Shown one piece after another: positions 52,653 to 61,691 of a stretch of DNA of 64,000 nt. A program made the translations under genes and the position numbers. The notes under the pieces are model-generated. The model was not told the origin of the DNA. It ran no database searches and saw only the letters and a list, made by a program, of their open reading frames with translations. How positions within the stretch are numbered: position 1 is the stretch's first letter; the number at the start of each line of letters is the position of its first letter. Source of the stretch: Caballeronia concitans (GTDB lineage: Bacteria > Pseudomonadota > Gammaproteobacteria > Burkholderiales > Burkholderiaceae); assembly GCF_001544615.1 (NCBI RefSeq), contig NZ_FCNV02000002.1, positions 620,001 to 684,000 on the forward strand. The letters run 5' to 3'.

Positions 52653-54186
52653 GTTCGGCTCCGATCATTTCGCATACGGTGTCTTCGCTCGTGCCCGCGG
52701 GCAACTCGCCGACCTTGCGGCGATCGCGCAACACGACGATACGATTCGCAATCCGAACTATTTCCGATATCTCCGACGAGATGAAGAGCACGGCCATGCC
52801 CGTCGATGCGAGCCGCAGGATCTCGTCCATGATCTCCTGTTTCGCGGCGACGTCGATGCCGCGCGTAGGTTCGTCGAGAATCAGGAGGCGCGGTTCCGTG
52901 GCAAGCCATCTCGCGATGAGCGCCTTCTGCTGATTGCCTCCGGAAAGCAGGCCGATGGGCATGTCGAGCGTCGCGGCCTTGATGCCGAGCGCGCGCACGA
53001 ACCGTTCGGCGAGCGCGTTCTGTTCCGCTCGCGAGAGGCATCGCCGCGCGCCGAGCCGCGCCTGTAACGCGAGCGCGATGTTCTCGCGCAACGACAGCTC
53101 CGCGACGATGCCGTCCGCCTTGCGCTCTTCGGGACAGAACGCGAGACCGTGACGGATAGCGTGCGCGGGCGTCGTGAATTTCACCGGAACGCCGTCGATG
53201 CGCAGTTCGCCTTCATCGGGCTTCTCGAGTCCGAACAAGAGCCGCGCGAGTTCCGTGCGCCCCGACCCGAGCAGGCCCGCGACGCCCACGACTTCGCCCG
53301 CGCGCACGCGCAGATCGAGCGGTTGCAATTGCCCCGTTTGACCGAGCCGTGACGCGTCGAGAAGCATGTCGTCGGTGGCGGCCGTATCGGTTTCTTCGGG
53401 CGGCGTCTGACGCGCTTGAGCGGCGGCCAGTTCGCGCCCGAGCATCGCGGCAATCAGCGCCTGCGTGTTCAGTTCGTCCGCACGCCACACGCCGACACGC
53501 CGGCTATTGCGCAACACGGTGATGCGGTCCGAGATCGCATAGACCTGGTTGAGAAAGTGCGTGACGAAGAGAATGGCGAGACCTTGCGCGCGCAAACGGC
53601 GCAGCACGTCGAAGAGCAGACGCACTTCCTCTTCGTCGAGCGAGGAAGTGGGTTCATCGAGAATCAGCACTTTCGACGAGAGCTTCAACGCGCGCGCAAT
53701 CGCAACCATCTGCTGCACCGCGACGGAATAACTCGTGAGCAGGCGCGTGACATCGATATCGAGTCCGATGCGCGCAAGCAGTTCGCGCGCTTGCCGATTC
53801 GTCGCTTCCCAGTCGATGCGAAACGCATGCAGCGCACCGCGACGCGGAAACGATCCCGCGAAGATGTTCTCCGCGACGGACAGGTTAGGACAGAGATTGA
53901 CTTCCTGATACACGGTGCTGATGCCGAGCTGCTGCGCTTCTTGAGGCGAGCCGGGGCGAATGGCGCGGCCATCGAGCAGGATCTCGCCGGCGTCGAGACT
54001 GACGACGCCGGTGAGCACCTTGATGAGCGTGGACTTGCCCGCGCCGTTCTGGCCCATCAACGCGTGAACCTCGCCCGGATAAAGGGTGAGGTTCACGTCG
54101 GCCAGAGCGTGCACACCGGCAAAACGCTTGTCGATGCCGCGCAGCTCGAGCACGGGCGCGGCGTCCGTCGGGCTTGGCGATGTCAT
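52645..54186 (-). CDS. ytfR: Sugar ABC transporter ATP-binding protein, YtfR-like
   Basis: A 513-residue double ATPase. The first half has Walker A GQNGAGKSTLIKVLTG and Walker B VLILDEPTSSLDEEE, with a degenerate signature (YSVAVQQMVAIARAL). The second half has a weak Walker A (GLLGSGRTELARLLFG) but an intact LSGGNQQKALIARWL and LLILDEPTRGIDVAAK, the asymmetric arrangement usual for sugar importers. It energises the YtfT/YjfF channel. Confidence 0.9.
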   Translation of the reverse strand: MTSPSPTDAAPVLELRGIDKRFAGVHALADVNLTLYPGEVHALMGQNGAGKSTLIKVLTGVVSLDAGEILLDGRAIRPGSPQEAQQLGISTVYQEVNLCPNLSVAENIFAGSFPRRGALHAFRIDWEATNRQARELLARIGLDIDVTRLLTSYSVAVQQMVAIARALKLSSKVLILDEPTSSLDEEEVRLLFDVLRRLRAQGLAILFVTHFLNQVYAISDRITVLRNSRRVGVWRADELNTQALIAAMLGRELAAAQARQTPPEETDTAATDDMLLDASRLGQTGQLQPLDLRVRAGEVVGVAGLLGSGRTELARLLFGLEKPDEGELRIDGVPVKFTTPAHAIRHGLAFCPEERKADGIVAELSLRENIALALQARLGARRCLSRAEQNALAERFVRALGIKAATLDMPIGLLSGGNQQKALIARWLATEPRLLILDEPTRGIDVAAKQEIMDEILRLASTGMAVLFISSEISEIVRIANRIVVLRDRRKVGELPAGTSEDTVCEMIGAEHG

Positions 54187-54192
54187 CGTCGC

Positions 54193-55152
54193 TCAGTACT
54201 TGCGGTTGGGAAATTCCTTCGCCGCGACTTCCATCGGGAAGATGCTTTCCTGCGTGACGATGCGCTTCTGCACCGGCTTGCCCGCCTTGATGTCCTTCAC
54301 GACCGACATCAGTTGCGGCCCGAGCAGCGGACTGCATTCCACCGATACGTTGAGCTTGCCGGCCATCATCGCTTCGAACGCGCCCTTCACGCCATCCACG
54401 GAAATGATGACGATGTCCTTACCCGGCTTCATGCCCGCTTCTTCGATAGCCTGGATCGCGCCGATAGCCATGTCGTCGTTGTGCGCGTAGAGCACGTTGA
54501 TCTTCTTGCCGTCGGCCTTGAGGAACGCCTCCATCACTTCCTTGCCTTTCGCGCGCGTGAAGTCGCCGGTCTGCGAGCGAATGATCTTGTACTTCGGATC
54601 GGACTTGATGATTTCCTCGAAGCCCTTCTTGCGGTCGATGGCGGGTGCGGAGCCGACCGTGCCCTGCAATTCGACGATATTCACAGGGCCGGGATTGTCC
54701 TTCATCTTCTCGACGAGCCAGCGGCCCGCCTTGCGGCCTTCCTCGGTGAAGTCCGAGCCGATGAACGTGACATAGAGCGATTCGTCCTTGCTGCTGATCG
54801 CGCGATCGGTCAGCACGACGGGGATTTTCGCGTTCTTCGCTTCGATGAGCACCGTGTCCCAGCCCGTTTCGACGACAGGCGAGAACGCGATCACGTCCAC
54901 GCGTTGCGCGATGTACGAGCGGATTGCCTTGATCTGGTTTTCCTGCTTTTGCTGGGCGTCCGAAAACTTGAGGTCGATGCCCGCATCCTTCGCGCTCGAC
55001 TTGATGGACTCGGTATTCGCGGTGCGCCATTCGCTCTCGGCGCCGACTTGCGCGAAGCCGAGCACGATGGGCTTCTGCGCAAAACTCAACTCCGGAATCA
55101 TTCCACTCAATGATGCGGCGGCCATCGCGGCCAATACGGTACGGCGTCTCAT
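54193..55152 (-). CDS. ytfQ: Sugar ABC transporter periplasmic binding protein, YtfQ-like
   Basis: A 319-residue protein with a signal peptide (MRRRTVLAAMAAASLSGMIP, cut after SFA). The mature part is a type I periplasmic sugar-binding fold: VLGFAQVGAESEWRTANTES, then IAFSPVVETGWDTVLIEAKN and VLYAHNDDMAIGAIQAIEEA, very close in pattern to galactofuranose-binding YtfQ. ATG 55152 follows GGAGGGA. First gene of the operon; the leader upstream has overlapping hairpins. Confidence 0.87.
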   Translation of the reverse strand: MRRRTVLAAMAAASLSGMIPELSFAQKPIVLGFAQVGAESEWRTANTESIKSSAKDAGIDLKFSDAQQKQENQIKAIRSYIAQRVDVIAFSPVVETGWDTVLIEAKNAKIPVVLTDRAISSKDESLYVTFIGSDFTEEGRKAGRWLVEKMKDNPGPVNIVELQGTVGSAPAIDRKKGFEEIIKSDPKYKIIRSQTGDFTRAKGKEVMEAFLKADGKKINVLYAHNDDMAIGAIQAIEEAGMKPGKDIVIISVDGVKGAFEAMMAGKLNVSVECSPLLGPQLMSVVKDIKAGKPVQKRIVTQESIFPMEVAAKEFPNRKY

Positions 55153-55342
55153 CGGTGTTCCCTCCATTCGTTCGCTGTCGATTTATAGGTCTTCGAATGC
55201 TTGTGGAATGCACGTCTGAATCGGTGATTCGGCCTGGGTCCTGCTTATCCCTTAACCGCTTAACGGCGAACTCTCTCGCTATTTGGGTTTGACGTGTGCG
55301 ATGAGGCGGCGCTGAGATAGGTAGACTATATGAAGGAGTTTC

Positions 55343-55379
55343 GCGGGTTTTTATCCATGTAAACCCGCTTTTCAGCGGG
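55343..55379 (-). promoter_or_regulatory. Two mutually exclusive hairpins in the ytfQ leader
   Basis: GCGGGTTT (55343-55350) pairs with AAACCCGC (55361-55368). Overlapping it, CCCGCT (55364-55369) pairs with AGCGGG (55374-55379) around a four-base loop; on the transcribed strand that loop is GAAA and is followed by GTTTA. Only one can form at a time. The surrounding 55153-55474 has no gene. This could be an attenuator, a weak terminator or an operator. Confidence 0.4.
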
Positions 55380-55474
55380 AAACAGTCATACCATCTTGTG
55401 GGTTTTGAAGCAATGGGCTGGGTGCCGACGGCTCGGCGCGAAACGGTACTTAGATATCCATAATAAATGGGGCT

Positions 55475-55507
55475 AAAAAAAGACCCGCCAGACATCGGCG
55501 GGTCTTT
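55475..55507 (-). terminator. Rho-independent terminator of the tyrosinase gene
   Basis: On the reverse strand GACCCGCC, a seven-base loop and GGCGGGTC form a perfect 8-bp stem (55482-55504), directly followed by a run of seven Ts. It lies about 40 bp after the tyrosinase stop. A textbook intrinsic terminator. Confidence 0.9.
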
Positions 55508-55546
55508 CGAACGAAGCATCCGGCGGCGAGGCCGGACGTTCGAGCC

Positions 55547-57046
55547 TTAGTAAGCGCCGGCCGGGGCGCGTGTGCTCGTGGAGATGATGTACGGCGCTTC
55601 CGTGGAGAATTCCACGCGGACTTCGCCGACGGAGATCGCATCGCCCTTGGCCGATGCACCGCCGTCCACGCGCACGAACGAAACCGCATATTCGCGCCCG
55701 TTGCCCGAGCCCATCTTCAGCAGCGCGGCAGTCGCCGGGAAGTCGAGCGACACTTCACCGTGATGCGCGGCGCCCGAAATTTCGAACGCGCCGACCGTGC
55801 CCAGGAAATGCTTCGAGCGCACTTCGTCGATATCCACGCCTTCGGGCAGATTCAGATACACGTTGTAGAAGTAACCGCCCGCTGCGCCCGCCGTGGTCAA
55901 CGTGACGTTATCGAGCACGATCTTCACGGACTTGTACTGGCTGCTCTTGCCCGCCGCGAGCGCTGCGGCGTTCGGTGCGCCGCGCGATGCCGCATCGAAG
56001 CTGTCGGCCGTCGCGGAGAGCAGATCCTGCAGCTGCTTCGTGGAAGCCGCTTCGCCGATCACGCGTGCGCTGATCGATTGCTTGCCGAGCACGACGTTCT
56101 TGACACCGCCAATCGAGCGGCGTCCGTTTCCGACCGTGCGGGCTGCCGTTGCCGGGAACGAAGCGACTGGCGGACGCGCGTGAATCTGCGGCACTTGCGC
56201 CTGCACGCGGATAATGCGGCCCTCGTGCGCCTGCGGCGGCATCGTGGTGGGCCGTGACGTATTCGCATAGTCGTAGCCGAGGCGCGTGCGGTTCGAGTAC
56301 GTCTGCTCCTTGTTGATCGTGAGGCCCGGCGCATACGTGAACGTGCCTGCCCAGTACGGATCCGTCGGCGGCGGCATGGTGCGTCCGTCCGGCAGCGCCC
56401 ATGCATGCCAGAGGCGGTCCACGTTCGCGTGATGCAGATAGAAGATCGGATCGCGCGGCGATTGCATCGTCGCCATCGTGTTGCCGATGATGTTATGCAC
56501 CGGGTTATGCGGTGCGGTCTCGAACTTCTCTTCGAACGAATTCGCGGTGCCTCGCTGGAAGTTCACGACCGAATACGAGAACGGCGAAAGATCGAGTGCG
56601 TTATAGACGTTCGTGTTCAGACGCGGGCAGTACAGCGGATTGCCGCTCGCGTTGTCGGTGAACTCACTCGGCACATGCGGGTTGCTGAACCAGTCCCAAT
56701 AAGGCAGCGTGAAATAGGCGTCACCGGTGATGCGCTTCATCTGCTGCTCGAGATAGTAGAGATAACCGCGATGCCATGCGAGGAAGTACGGCGTGCGGTG
56801 CGGGCAGTAGTTCGCGTGAACGTTGCTCCAGTACTGCCAGGAATTGGGATCGTTGGCGTTGGTGTTCGCCATCATCGAACGCACGGCGTTCAGGAACGAC
56901 GCATATTGCGGGGTCTGTTTGTACTGCTGCCATTCCACGCGGATGACGTTGGTCGCGGCCGCCGCCATGTAGGGGAAAGCAGCCCATGAGAGGGTGGATG
57001 CAGCGCCGCCGAGAAAGGCTCGTCGGGTAATTTTGAGGCGGCTCAA
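55547..57046 (-). CDS. Tat-exported tyrosinase / polyphenol oxidase
   Basis: A 499-residue type-3 copper oxidase. The Tat signal is KITRRAFLGGAAS with a hydrophobic stretch ending AAAA. Copper A ligands lie in VHANYCPHRTPYFLAWHRGY (near residues 77, 82-83, 92), with a Cys that may form the thioether bridge. Copper B ligands are in HNPVHNIIG (near 180-184) and DPIFYLHHANVDRLWHAW (near 205). The last ~130 residues (NVTLTTAGAAGGYFYNVYLN) form a beta-rich domain reminiscent of the C-terminal shielding domain of plant polyphenol oxidases. It oxidises phenols to quinones, probably in the periplasm. The start is TTG 57046 with GGAG six bases upstream. Followed by a clear terminator. Confidence 0.9.
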   Translation of the reverse strand: MSRLKITRRAFLGGAASTLSWAAFPYMAAAATNVIRVEWQQYKQTPQYASFLNAVRSMMANTNANDPNSWQYWSNVHANYCPHRTPYFLAWHRGYLYYLEQQMKRITGDAYFTLPYWDWFSNPHVPSEFTDNASGNPLYCPRLNTNVYNALDLSPFSYSVVNFQRGTANSFEEKFETAPHNPVHNIIGNTMATMQSPRDPIFYLHHANVDRLWHAWALPDGRTMPPPTDPYWAGTFTYAPGLTINKEQTYSNRTRLGYDYANTSRPTTMPPQAHEGRIIRVQAQVPQIHARPPVASFPATAARTVGNGRRSIGGVKNVVLGKQSISARVIGEAASTKQLQDLLSATADSFDAASRGAPNAAALAAGKSSQYKSVKIVLDNVTLTTAGAAGGYFYNVYLNLPEGVDIDEVRSKHFLGTVGAFEISGAAHHGEVSLDFPATAALLKMGSGNGREYAVSFVRVDGGASAKGDAISVGEVRVEFSTEAPYIISTSTRAPAGAY

Positions 57047-57510
57047 GATGTTCTCCGGTACATAGTACGTCTAATTAGATGGTGCGCGATCAGGCCGGCC
57101 CAGATAGCGACCGGCGTGTCAAGCGGTCTTTTCTTTGGCTCTTGCCTGAATGGCGAGCGGAAAAACTGGGCGACTAATCTAACGTTTGCGCTTGCGTTCG
57201 GCAATCGGCGTCCGAACGCGAGCCTTGCAAGTGTTTTGCGCCGTGAGTTGTCAGAAAGGAATGTACGCCGATCAGGCGTGCTTTAATCGTGCGTTTCCGC
57301 ACGTAAATATCCGACTAATGTCGTTTATACATGTGTTGTCGCACTGTGGCGACAGTCGCGCGGCGGTCTGCCATGTTCTCATGGACTCTGCAAACGTCTG
57401 ACGCGCTTGCTCGGTCATTCGCTAGAAAGCGACCGTTTCATGGTCTATCATCGACGGGCTCATCGTGCCGTGGACTTGCACGCAGAACGGCGCAACACAG
57501 GAGAACGATG
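57047..57510. promoter_or_regulatory. 464-bp divergent region between tyrosinase and TupA-like genes
   Basis: No supported gene. AT-richer in 57050-57320. TGTCGC-ACTGTG-GCGACA (57337-57354 approximately) forms a 6-bp stem. It must hold the promoters of both flanking genes. Confidence 0.4.
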
Positions 57511-58404
57511 ATGTCGATCGGCAAGGCACTTGGCAAAGCCGTACTGGACTGCATGCCAGACCGCGTGTTCTTGAGCATCGCGCACCGGCGCAAGGTTGGA
57601 AGGTTCCCGAATATCACGCATCCGAGAACATTCAACGAAAAGATTCTGCATCGCTGTCTTTATCCCGATGCGCGTTTTGTCGATTTGACCGACAAATTAA
57701 CCGTGCGCGACTATGTGCGCCGCAAGGTCGGCGAACAATATCTGATACCGCTCATTGCCACGCCGCCGGCGTTCACGCGCGACGTGTTCGATGCGTTGCC
57801 CTCGAAGTTCGTGATGAAGGCGAATCACGGCAGCGGCTTTGTCGAAGTCGTGCGCGACAAGTCGAAGACATCGTTCGAGGCATTGCAGCGTCTCGCGCAG
57901 CGCTGGCTTGCGACCGACTTCTATCGCGTGGCGCGCGAACGTCACTATCGCACCATCAAGCCGCGCATTTACTTCGAACACCTGCTCCTCGAGTCGAACG
58001 AGGAGGTTCCCGCGGACATCAAGATTCACTGCTTCTTCAGCGAAGGGCAGACCAAGCCGACTATCTACATCGCGGTGATTTCGGACCGTTTCGGCGAGCA
58101 TCCGCGTGGCGATACGTACGACGCAAACTGGAACCGTCTCGATCTCGCGATCGGGCATTATCTGCGTAGCATGCAAGCCGCGCCGCGCCCGGCAAACCTG
58201 GCCGCGTTGCTGGCGGTGGCGACGTCGCTTGCGGAAGGCTTCGAGTATGTTCGCGTCGATCTTTATGCGCCGGGCGACAAGATTTATTTCGGCGAGTTGA
58301 CTTTCACGCCGGGCGCGGGCGTGTTTCCGATGGTCCCCGAAGATCTCGACTACGAATGGGGCCGTCTCATGAACCGGCCATTCATGCAAGGCGCACGGGC
58401 CTAG
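57511..58404 (+). CDS. TupA-like ATP-grasp family protein
   Basis: A 297-residue protein. The markers ITHPRTFNEKILHRCLYPDA, DKLTVRDYVRRKVGEQYLIP, LPSKFVMKANHGSG, IYFEHLLLE, IKIHCFFSEGQ and ELTFTPGAGVFPM follow the TupA-type ATP-grasp pattern found in teichuronopeptide and capsule/exopolysaccharide loci. Family members are thought to ligate amino acids or related groups to polysaccharide. AGGAG is at 57499-57503; ATG 57511 gives better spacing than ATG 57508. Its 3' end overlaps the BY-kinase gene by four bases, convergently. Confidence 0.82.
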   Translation: MSIGKALGKAVLDCMPDRVFLSIAHRRKVGRFPNITHPRTFNEKILHRCLYPDARFVDLTDKLTVRDYVRRKVGEQYLIPLIATPPAFTRDVFDALPSKFVMKANHGSGFVEVVRDKSKTSFEALQRLAQRWLATDFYRVARERHYRTIKPRIYFEHLLLESNEEVPADIKIHCFFSEGQTKPTIYIAVISDRFGEHPRGDTYDANWNRLDLAIGHYLRSMQAAPRPANLAALLAVATSLAEGFEYVRVDLYAPGDKIYFGELTFTPGAGVFPMVPEDLDYEWGRLMNRPFMQGARA

Positions 58405-59171
58405 AAAGCGCCAGGGCTGCGTCGGCGCCGTGCTGCATATCCCGTTGGGTAAGCGCGCCTGCGATCGTCGCCTGCGCGGCGCGGTGGCGCGTTATAGATC
58501 ACGCCGGCGACATTCGCGCCCGTGCGCTGAAGCACGTTCACTGCGTCTTCGAGCTCGTCGTCGCTTTGCGGTCCGGGCGGCGCGATCAGAATCGTCGATC
58601 CGCCGAGCGCGGCCACGGTGATCGCATCGGCGAAAGCGAGTATCGCGGGGGTATCGATAAAAATGACGTCGTAATGCGGCATGAGTTGCCGCAGCATTTC
58701 AGACAGGCGTCCGTTCGAAAGCAGCTCGGACGGGTCCGCAAGCTCACCGCCGGCTGTCATCACATGCAGGCCGCGCACGTCCACCGAGCGAAGCGCGGCC
58801 TTGATGTCCGTCCTTCCGCTGAGCACATGCGCGAGTCCCGCGCCGGGCGAAAGGCCGAACAAGGACGCCACGCGTCCGTGGCGCAGATCGGCGTCGATGA
58901 GCAACACGCGCTTGCCTGCGCGCGCATTGAGGCCCGCAAGATTGGCGGCCACGTATGTCTTTCCGACGCCGACCGTCGCCCCGGTGACGACCATCACGTT
59001 TGATCGGCGGCGTGTTGCAGCCAGCGCCGACCGTTGTCCGCGTCCAAAACGAAACTCTTCGAGCGGCATGAGCACGATGCGCGCCTCCGTTGATGACCCG
59101 GCGTGGAGCTTTGGGAACCGCGGACTGCGGCGAGTGGGTTTAAAACGAACGTGCTTGACTGACTCGCGCAT
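58401..59171 (-). CDS. Stand-alone BY-kinase (CpsD/Wzc-type) ATPase domain
   Basis: A 256-residue protein. The core has Walker A TGATVGVGKTYVAANLAG, Walker A' RVLLIDADLRHGRVASLFG and Walker B YDVIFIDTPAILAF, the triad of bacterial tyrosine kinases controlling polysaccharide export. The Wzz-type membrane part is missing and no such partner is adjacent. The C-terminal tail has few tyrosines (YPTGYAARRRR), fewer than usual clusters. The N-terminal ~35 residues from ATG 59171 are basic and unlike the family; ATG 59069 (MPLEEFRFGRGQ) is an alternative start. It could be a remnant of a larger Wzc-like gene. Confidence 0.75.
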   Translation of the reverse strand: MRESVKHVRFKPTRRSPRFPKLHAGSSTEARIVLMPLEEFRFGRGQRSALAATRRRSNVMVVTGATVGVGKTYVAANLAGLNARAGKRVLLIDADLRHGRVASLFGLSPGAGLAHVLSGRTDIKAALRSVDVRGLHVMTAGGELADPSELLSNGRLSEMLRQLMPHYDVIFIDTPAILAFADAITVAALGGSTILIAPPGPQSDDELEDAVNVLQRTGANVAGVIYNAPPRRAGDDRRRAYPTGYAARRRRSPGAF

Positions 59172-59385
59172 TCATCGGATGAATGGATATGCCTGTCACC
59201 GAGACAGCGTAGTACAGCTCTTTTAGTATGGACAACTAGGAATAAATGAGTGCGGCTTTCCATCCGCGCGCATAACGCCTAAAACAGAAATCGGGCGGAC
59301 GTCGCTCGAGACAAGACAATGCACAATCGAACACACGTGTGTTAACGACGGCCCGATCGTTCGACATCAACGGATGAGGGCAGAA

Positions 59386-59988
59386 ATGAGCTATCGACTG
59401 GAAGGCAGCATTCTTGAAGTATGCGAGTGCAAGGTGCTATGTCCGTGCTGGATCGGCGAAGATCCGGACAACGGGACGTGCCGCAGCGCAATGGCGTATC
59501 ACTATGAAAAAGGCGTGATCGATGGCGTGGACGTGTCGGGTATCACCGTCGCGTTCGCCGCGTTCATTCCGGGCAATGTGTTAAAGGGCGATTGGCGCGT
59601 TGCGATGTATGTGGATAACAACGCCACCGATGCGCAATTCGATGCGCTGCTGAGCGTGCATCGCGGAGAGCGCGGCGGCCCGCTCGCGGAACTCGTGAAG
59701 CTGATCGGCGAAGTGGTATCGGTTGAGCGCGCGCCGATCGAATACACGGTGCGCGACGGCAAAGGCAGACTCACCGTGGGCCAGACGGTCGACGCCGAAC
59801 TCGAACCGTATCGCGGTCCCACTGGCGAGCCGACAACGCTTGTCGAAAGCATCTTCTCGACGATACCCGGCTCACCTGCATACGTCGGCAAAGCGAATAA
59901 GTTTCGCCTGAAGAACGATAAGCTGGGCATCGATTTCACGTTGAGCGGGCATAACGCGATTCAAGGCTCGTTCAGCTTCGCGTCCTGA
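59386..59988 (+). CDS. DUF1326 domain protein
   Basis: A 200-residue soluble protein. It starts with a cysteine-rich segment (LEVCECKVLCPCWIGED followed by NGTC) that looks metal-binding, then a beta-rich domain (GITVAFAAFIPGNVLKGDW). DUF1326 genes are commonly paired with a DUF2182 membrane protein, as here 16 bp downstream. Function is not established. I chose ATG 59386 (GAGGG upstream) over ATG 59374. Confidence 0.85.
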   Translation: MSYRLEGSILEVCECKVLCPCWIGEDPDNGTCRSAMAYHYEKGVIDGVDVSGITVAFAAFIPGNVLKGDWRVAMYVDNNATDAQFDALLSVHRGERGGPLAELVKLIGEVVSVERAPIEYTVRDGKGRLTVGQTVDAELEPYRGPTGEPTTLVESIFSTIPGSPAYVGKANKFRLKNDKLGIDFTLSGHNAIQGSFSFAS

Positions 59989-60004
59989 CGAAGCGGGCGT
60001 CGAC

Positions 60005-60796
60005 ATGCGCAACGCCGAACGTGCGCGGCTCTTCGCACCCCTCTTCGCGGCATTGGTGGCGAGCGCCTGGATCGTGTTGTGGGCGTGGGGCGCGGGGCCA
60101 TACGCGCGCTACGTGCATCACGCGAGCTGGATCGACTTGCCGGGCGTGGCCGCGCTTTGCGAATCCGTTCCCGGCGGCAGCGTGATGCTCGACGCGTTGC
60201 TGCATAGCGCGGCGTGGCTGCTGATGATCGCAGCCATGATGTTGCCGACCGTGTTCCCATTGCTCGCGAACTTCAGACGCCTGACCGCCACGCGCGCGGA
60301 CAGGCGCGTGCTGCTTGCATTGCTCGTCTCGGGCTATGCCGCTGCATGGGCGATGTTCGGCGCAGTCGCGCATGGCGTCGATGCCGTACTGCATCAGCTC
60401 GCTCAACGCACGCCGACGATCTCGCTGTATGCGTGGCTGTTGGGCGCGGGCGTGGTCGGGCTGGCGGGCGTCTATCAGTTCAGCCGCATCAAGTACCGGT
60501 GCCTCGACAAGTGCCGCTCGCCGCTCATGTTCGTCATGGAGCACTGGAGCGGCCGGAGCGCGCGACGCGACAGCTTTCTGATGGGCGTGAATCACGGCGC
60601 GTTTTGCGTCGGCTGCTGCTGGACGCTCATGCTGCTCATGTTTGCAGTAGGAACGGGAAGCGTCGGGTGGATGCTCGCACTCGGTGCAGTCATGGCGGCG
60701 GAAAAGAATCTGCCTTCGGGACGATACATCGGCAAGGCGCTCGGAGTTGGGCTGATCGCCTGGTCCGGATGGATTGTGTTGCCGCACATCGTCTAG
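60005..60796 (+). CDS. DUF2182 polytopic membrane protein
   Basis: A 263-residue inner-membrane protein with about six membrane segments (LFAALVASAWIVLWAWGAG, HSAAWLLMIAAMMLPTVFPL and others). It has the cysteine pairs KYRCLDKCRSP and GAFCVGCCWTLML, typical of DUF2182 proteins, sometimes described as putative metal-binding. Operon with the DUF1326 gene; the two may act together in metal handling, which is inference. Confidence 0.85.
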   Translation: MRNAERARLFAPLFAALVASAWIVLWAWGAGPYARYVHHASWIDLPGVAALCESVPGGSVMLDALLHSAAWLLMIAAMMLPTVFPLLANFRRLTATRADRRVLLALLVSGYAAAWAMFGAVAHGVDAVLHQLAQRTPTISLYAWLLGAGVVGLAGVYQFSRIKYRCLDKCRSPLMFVMEHWSGRSARRDSFLMGVNHGAFCVGCCWTLMLLMFAVGTGSVGWMLALGAVMAAEKNLPSGRYIGKALGVGLIAWSGWIVLPHIV

Positions 60797-60876
60797 GTCC
60801 GTCGCAATAGATCTGGCGCTAAAAAAGTCACTGAAGATCGCTTTAATTTTCTTTAGACAATTATGAACTTTTCATG

Positions 60877-60889
60877 CGAAAGTCTTTCG
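60877..60889. promoter_or_regulatory. Dyad upstream of the carbonic anhydrase gene
   Basis: CGAAAG-T-CTTTCG is a perfect 6+1+6 inverted repeat in an AT-rich stretch, about 59 bp before the carbonic anhydrase start. Candidate operator or short hairpin. Confidence 0.35.
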
Positions 60890-60947
60890 TAAGAATCGGT
60901 GTGCCGACACGCAAGGCGCGGCTGCCACTCTTTTGGAGAAAGAACGC

Positions 60948-61610
60948 ATGAATCGACCCAAACGAATGCTCGTTGAAAACATTGCGTGGGCTCGCGAGAT
61001 CGCCCATGCGGACCCGCAATTTTTTCCTCGCCTGGCGCAAGGCCAAAGCCCCAAGGTGCTGTGGATCGGCTGTTCGGATAGCCGCGTGCCGGCCGAATCC
61101 ATCACGAACGCAAACCCCGGTGACTTATTCGTTCATCGCAATATCGCCAACCTGTTTTGTCCGTCCGACGACAACACCATGAGCGTGCTCGAGTACGCCG
61201 TGCGCGTGCTCGAAGTCGATCACGTCATTGTGTGCGGACATTACGGATGCGGCGGCGTGCGCGCCTCGCTGCTGCCGCTATCGAATGACTTGCCGCACGT
61301 GAACCGGCGCATTGCACCGCTTTGCGCGCTAGGCGAGCGGCATCGAAAAGAACTCGACACATTCACTGAACTCGATGCGCGCGCCAACCGTCTCGCGGAA
61401 CTCAACGTGCTCGAGCAAGTGCGTCTCTTGCGGCAGGCGCCCGTCATAGCGGATCGCGCTGCGGCGCCGCTCGTACATGGCTGGATATTCGGCTTGCATG
61501 ACGGACTCATCAAGGTACTGGCGTCCGGCTATGACCAAGGATGCGCGCGTGAAGCCTTGCCTTCAGCCAACGCCGATACGCGAGAAACGGTGGAATCCGC
61601 CGGATTCTGA
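60948..61610 (+). CDS. Beta-class carbonic anhydrase
   Basis: A 220-residue enzyme interconverting CO2 and bicarbonate. The zinc ligands are in WIGCSDSRVPAESI (Cys near 43, Asp/Arg dyad) and VCGHYGCGGVRASL (His and Cys near 97-100). The remainder (HGWIFGLHDGLIKVL) matches the family. GGAGAAAG lies upstream of ATG 60948. It precedes a SulP-family transporter by 81 bp on the same strand, a pairing consistent with bicarbonate supply. Confidence 0.93.
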   Translation: MNRPKRMLVENIAWAREIAHADPQFFPRLAQGQSPKVLWIGCSDSRVPAESITNANPGDLFVHRNIANLFCPSDDNTMSVLEYAVRVLEVDHVIVCGHYGCGGVRASLLPLSNDLPHVNRRIAPLCALGERHRKELDTFTELDARANRLAELNVLEQVRLLRQAPVIADRAAAPLVHGWIFGLHDGLIKVLASGYDQGCAREALPSANADTRETVESAGF

Positions 61611-61691
61611 TTAGTTGATTTCCTTTAGCGTTTCTCCCGGATGCGACGTTTGCTCAAAGACGTTGCAGGCCCAAACTCGCTTGAAAAAACC

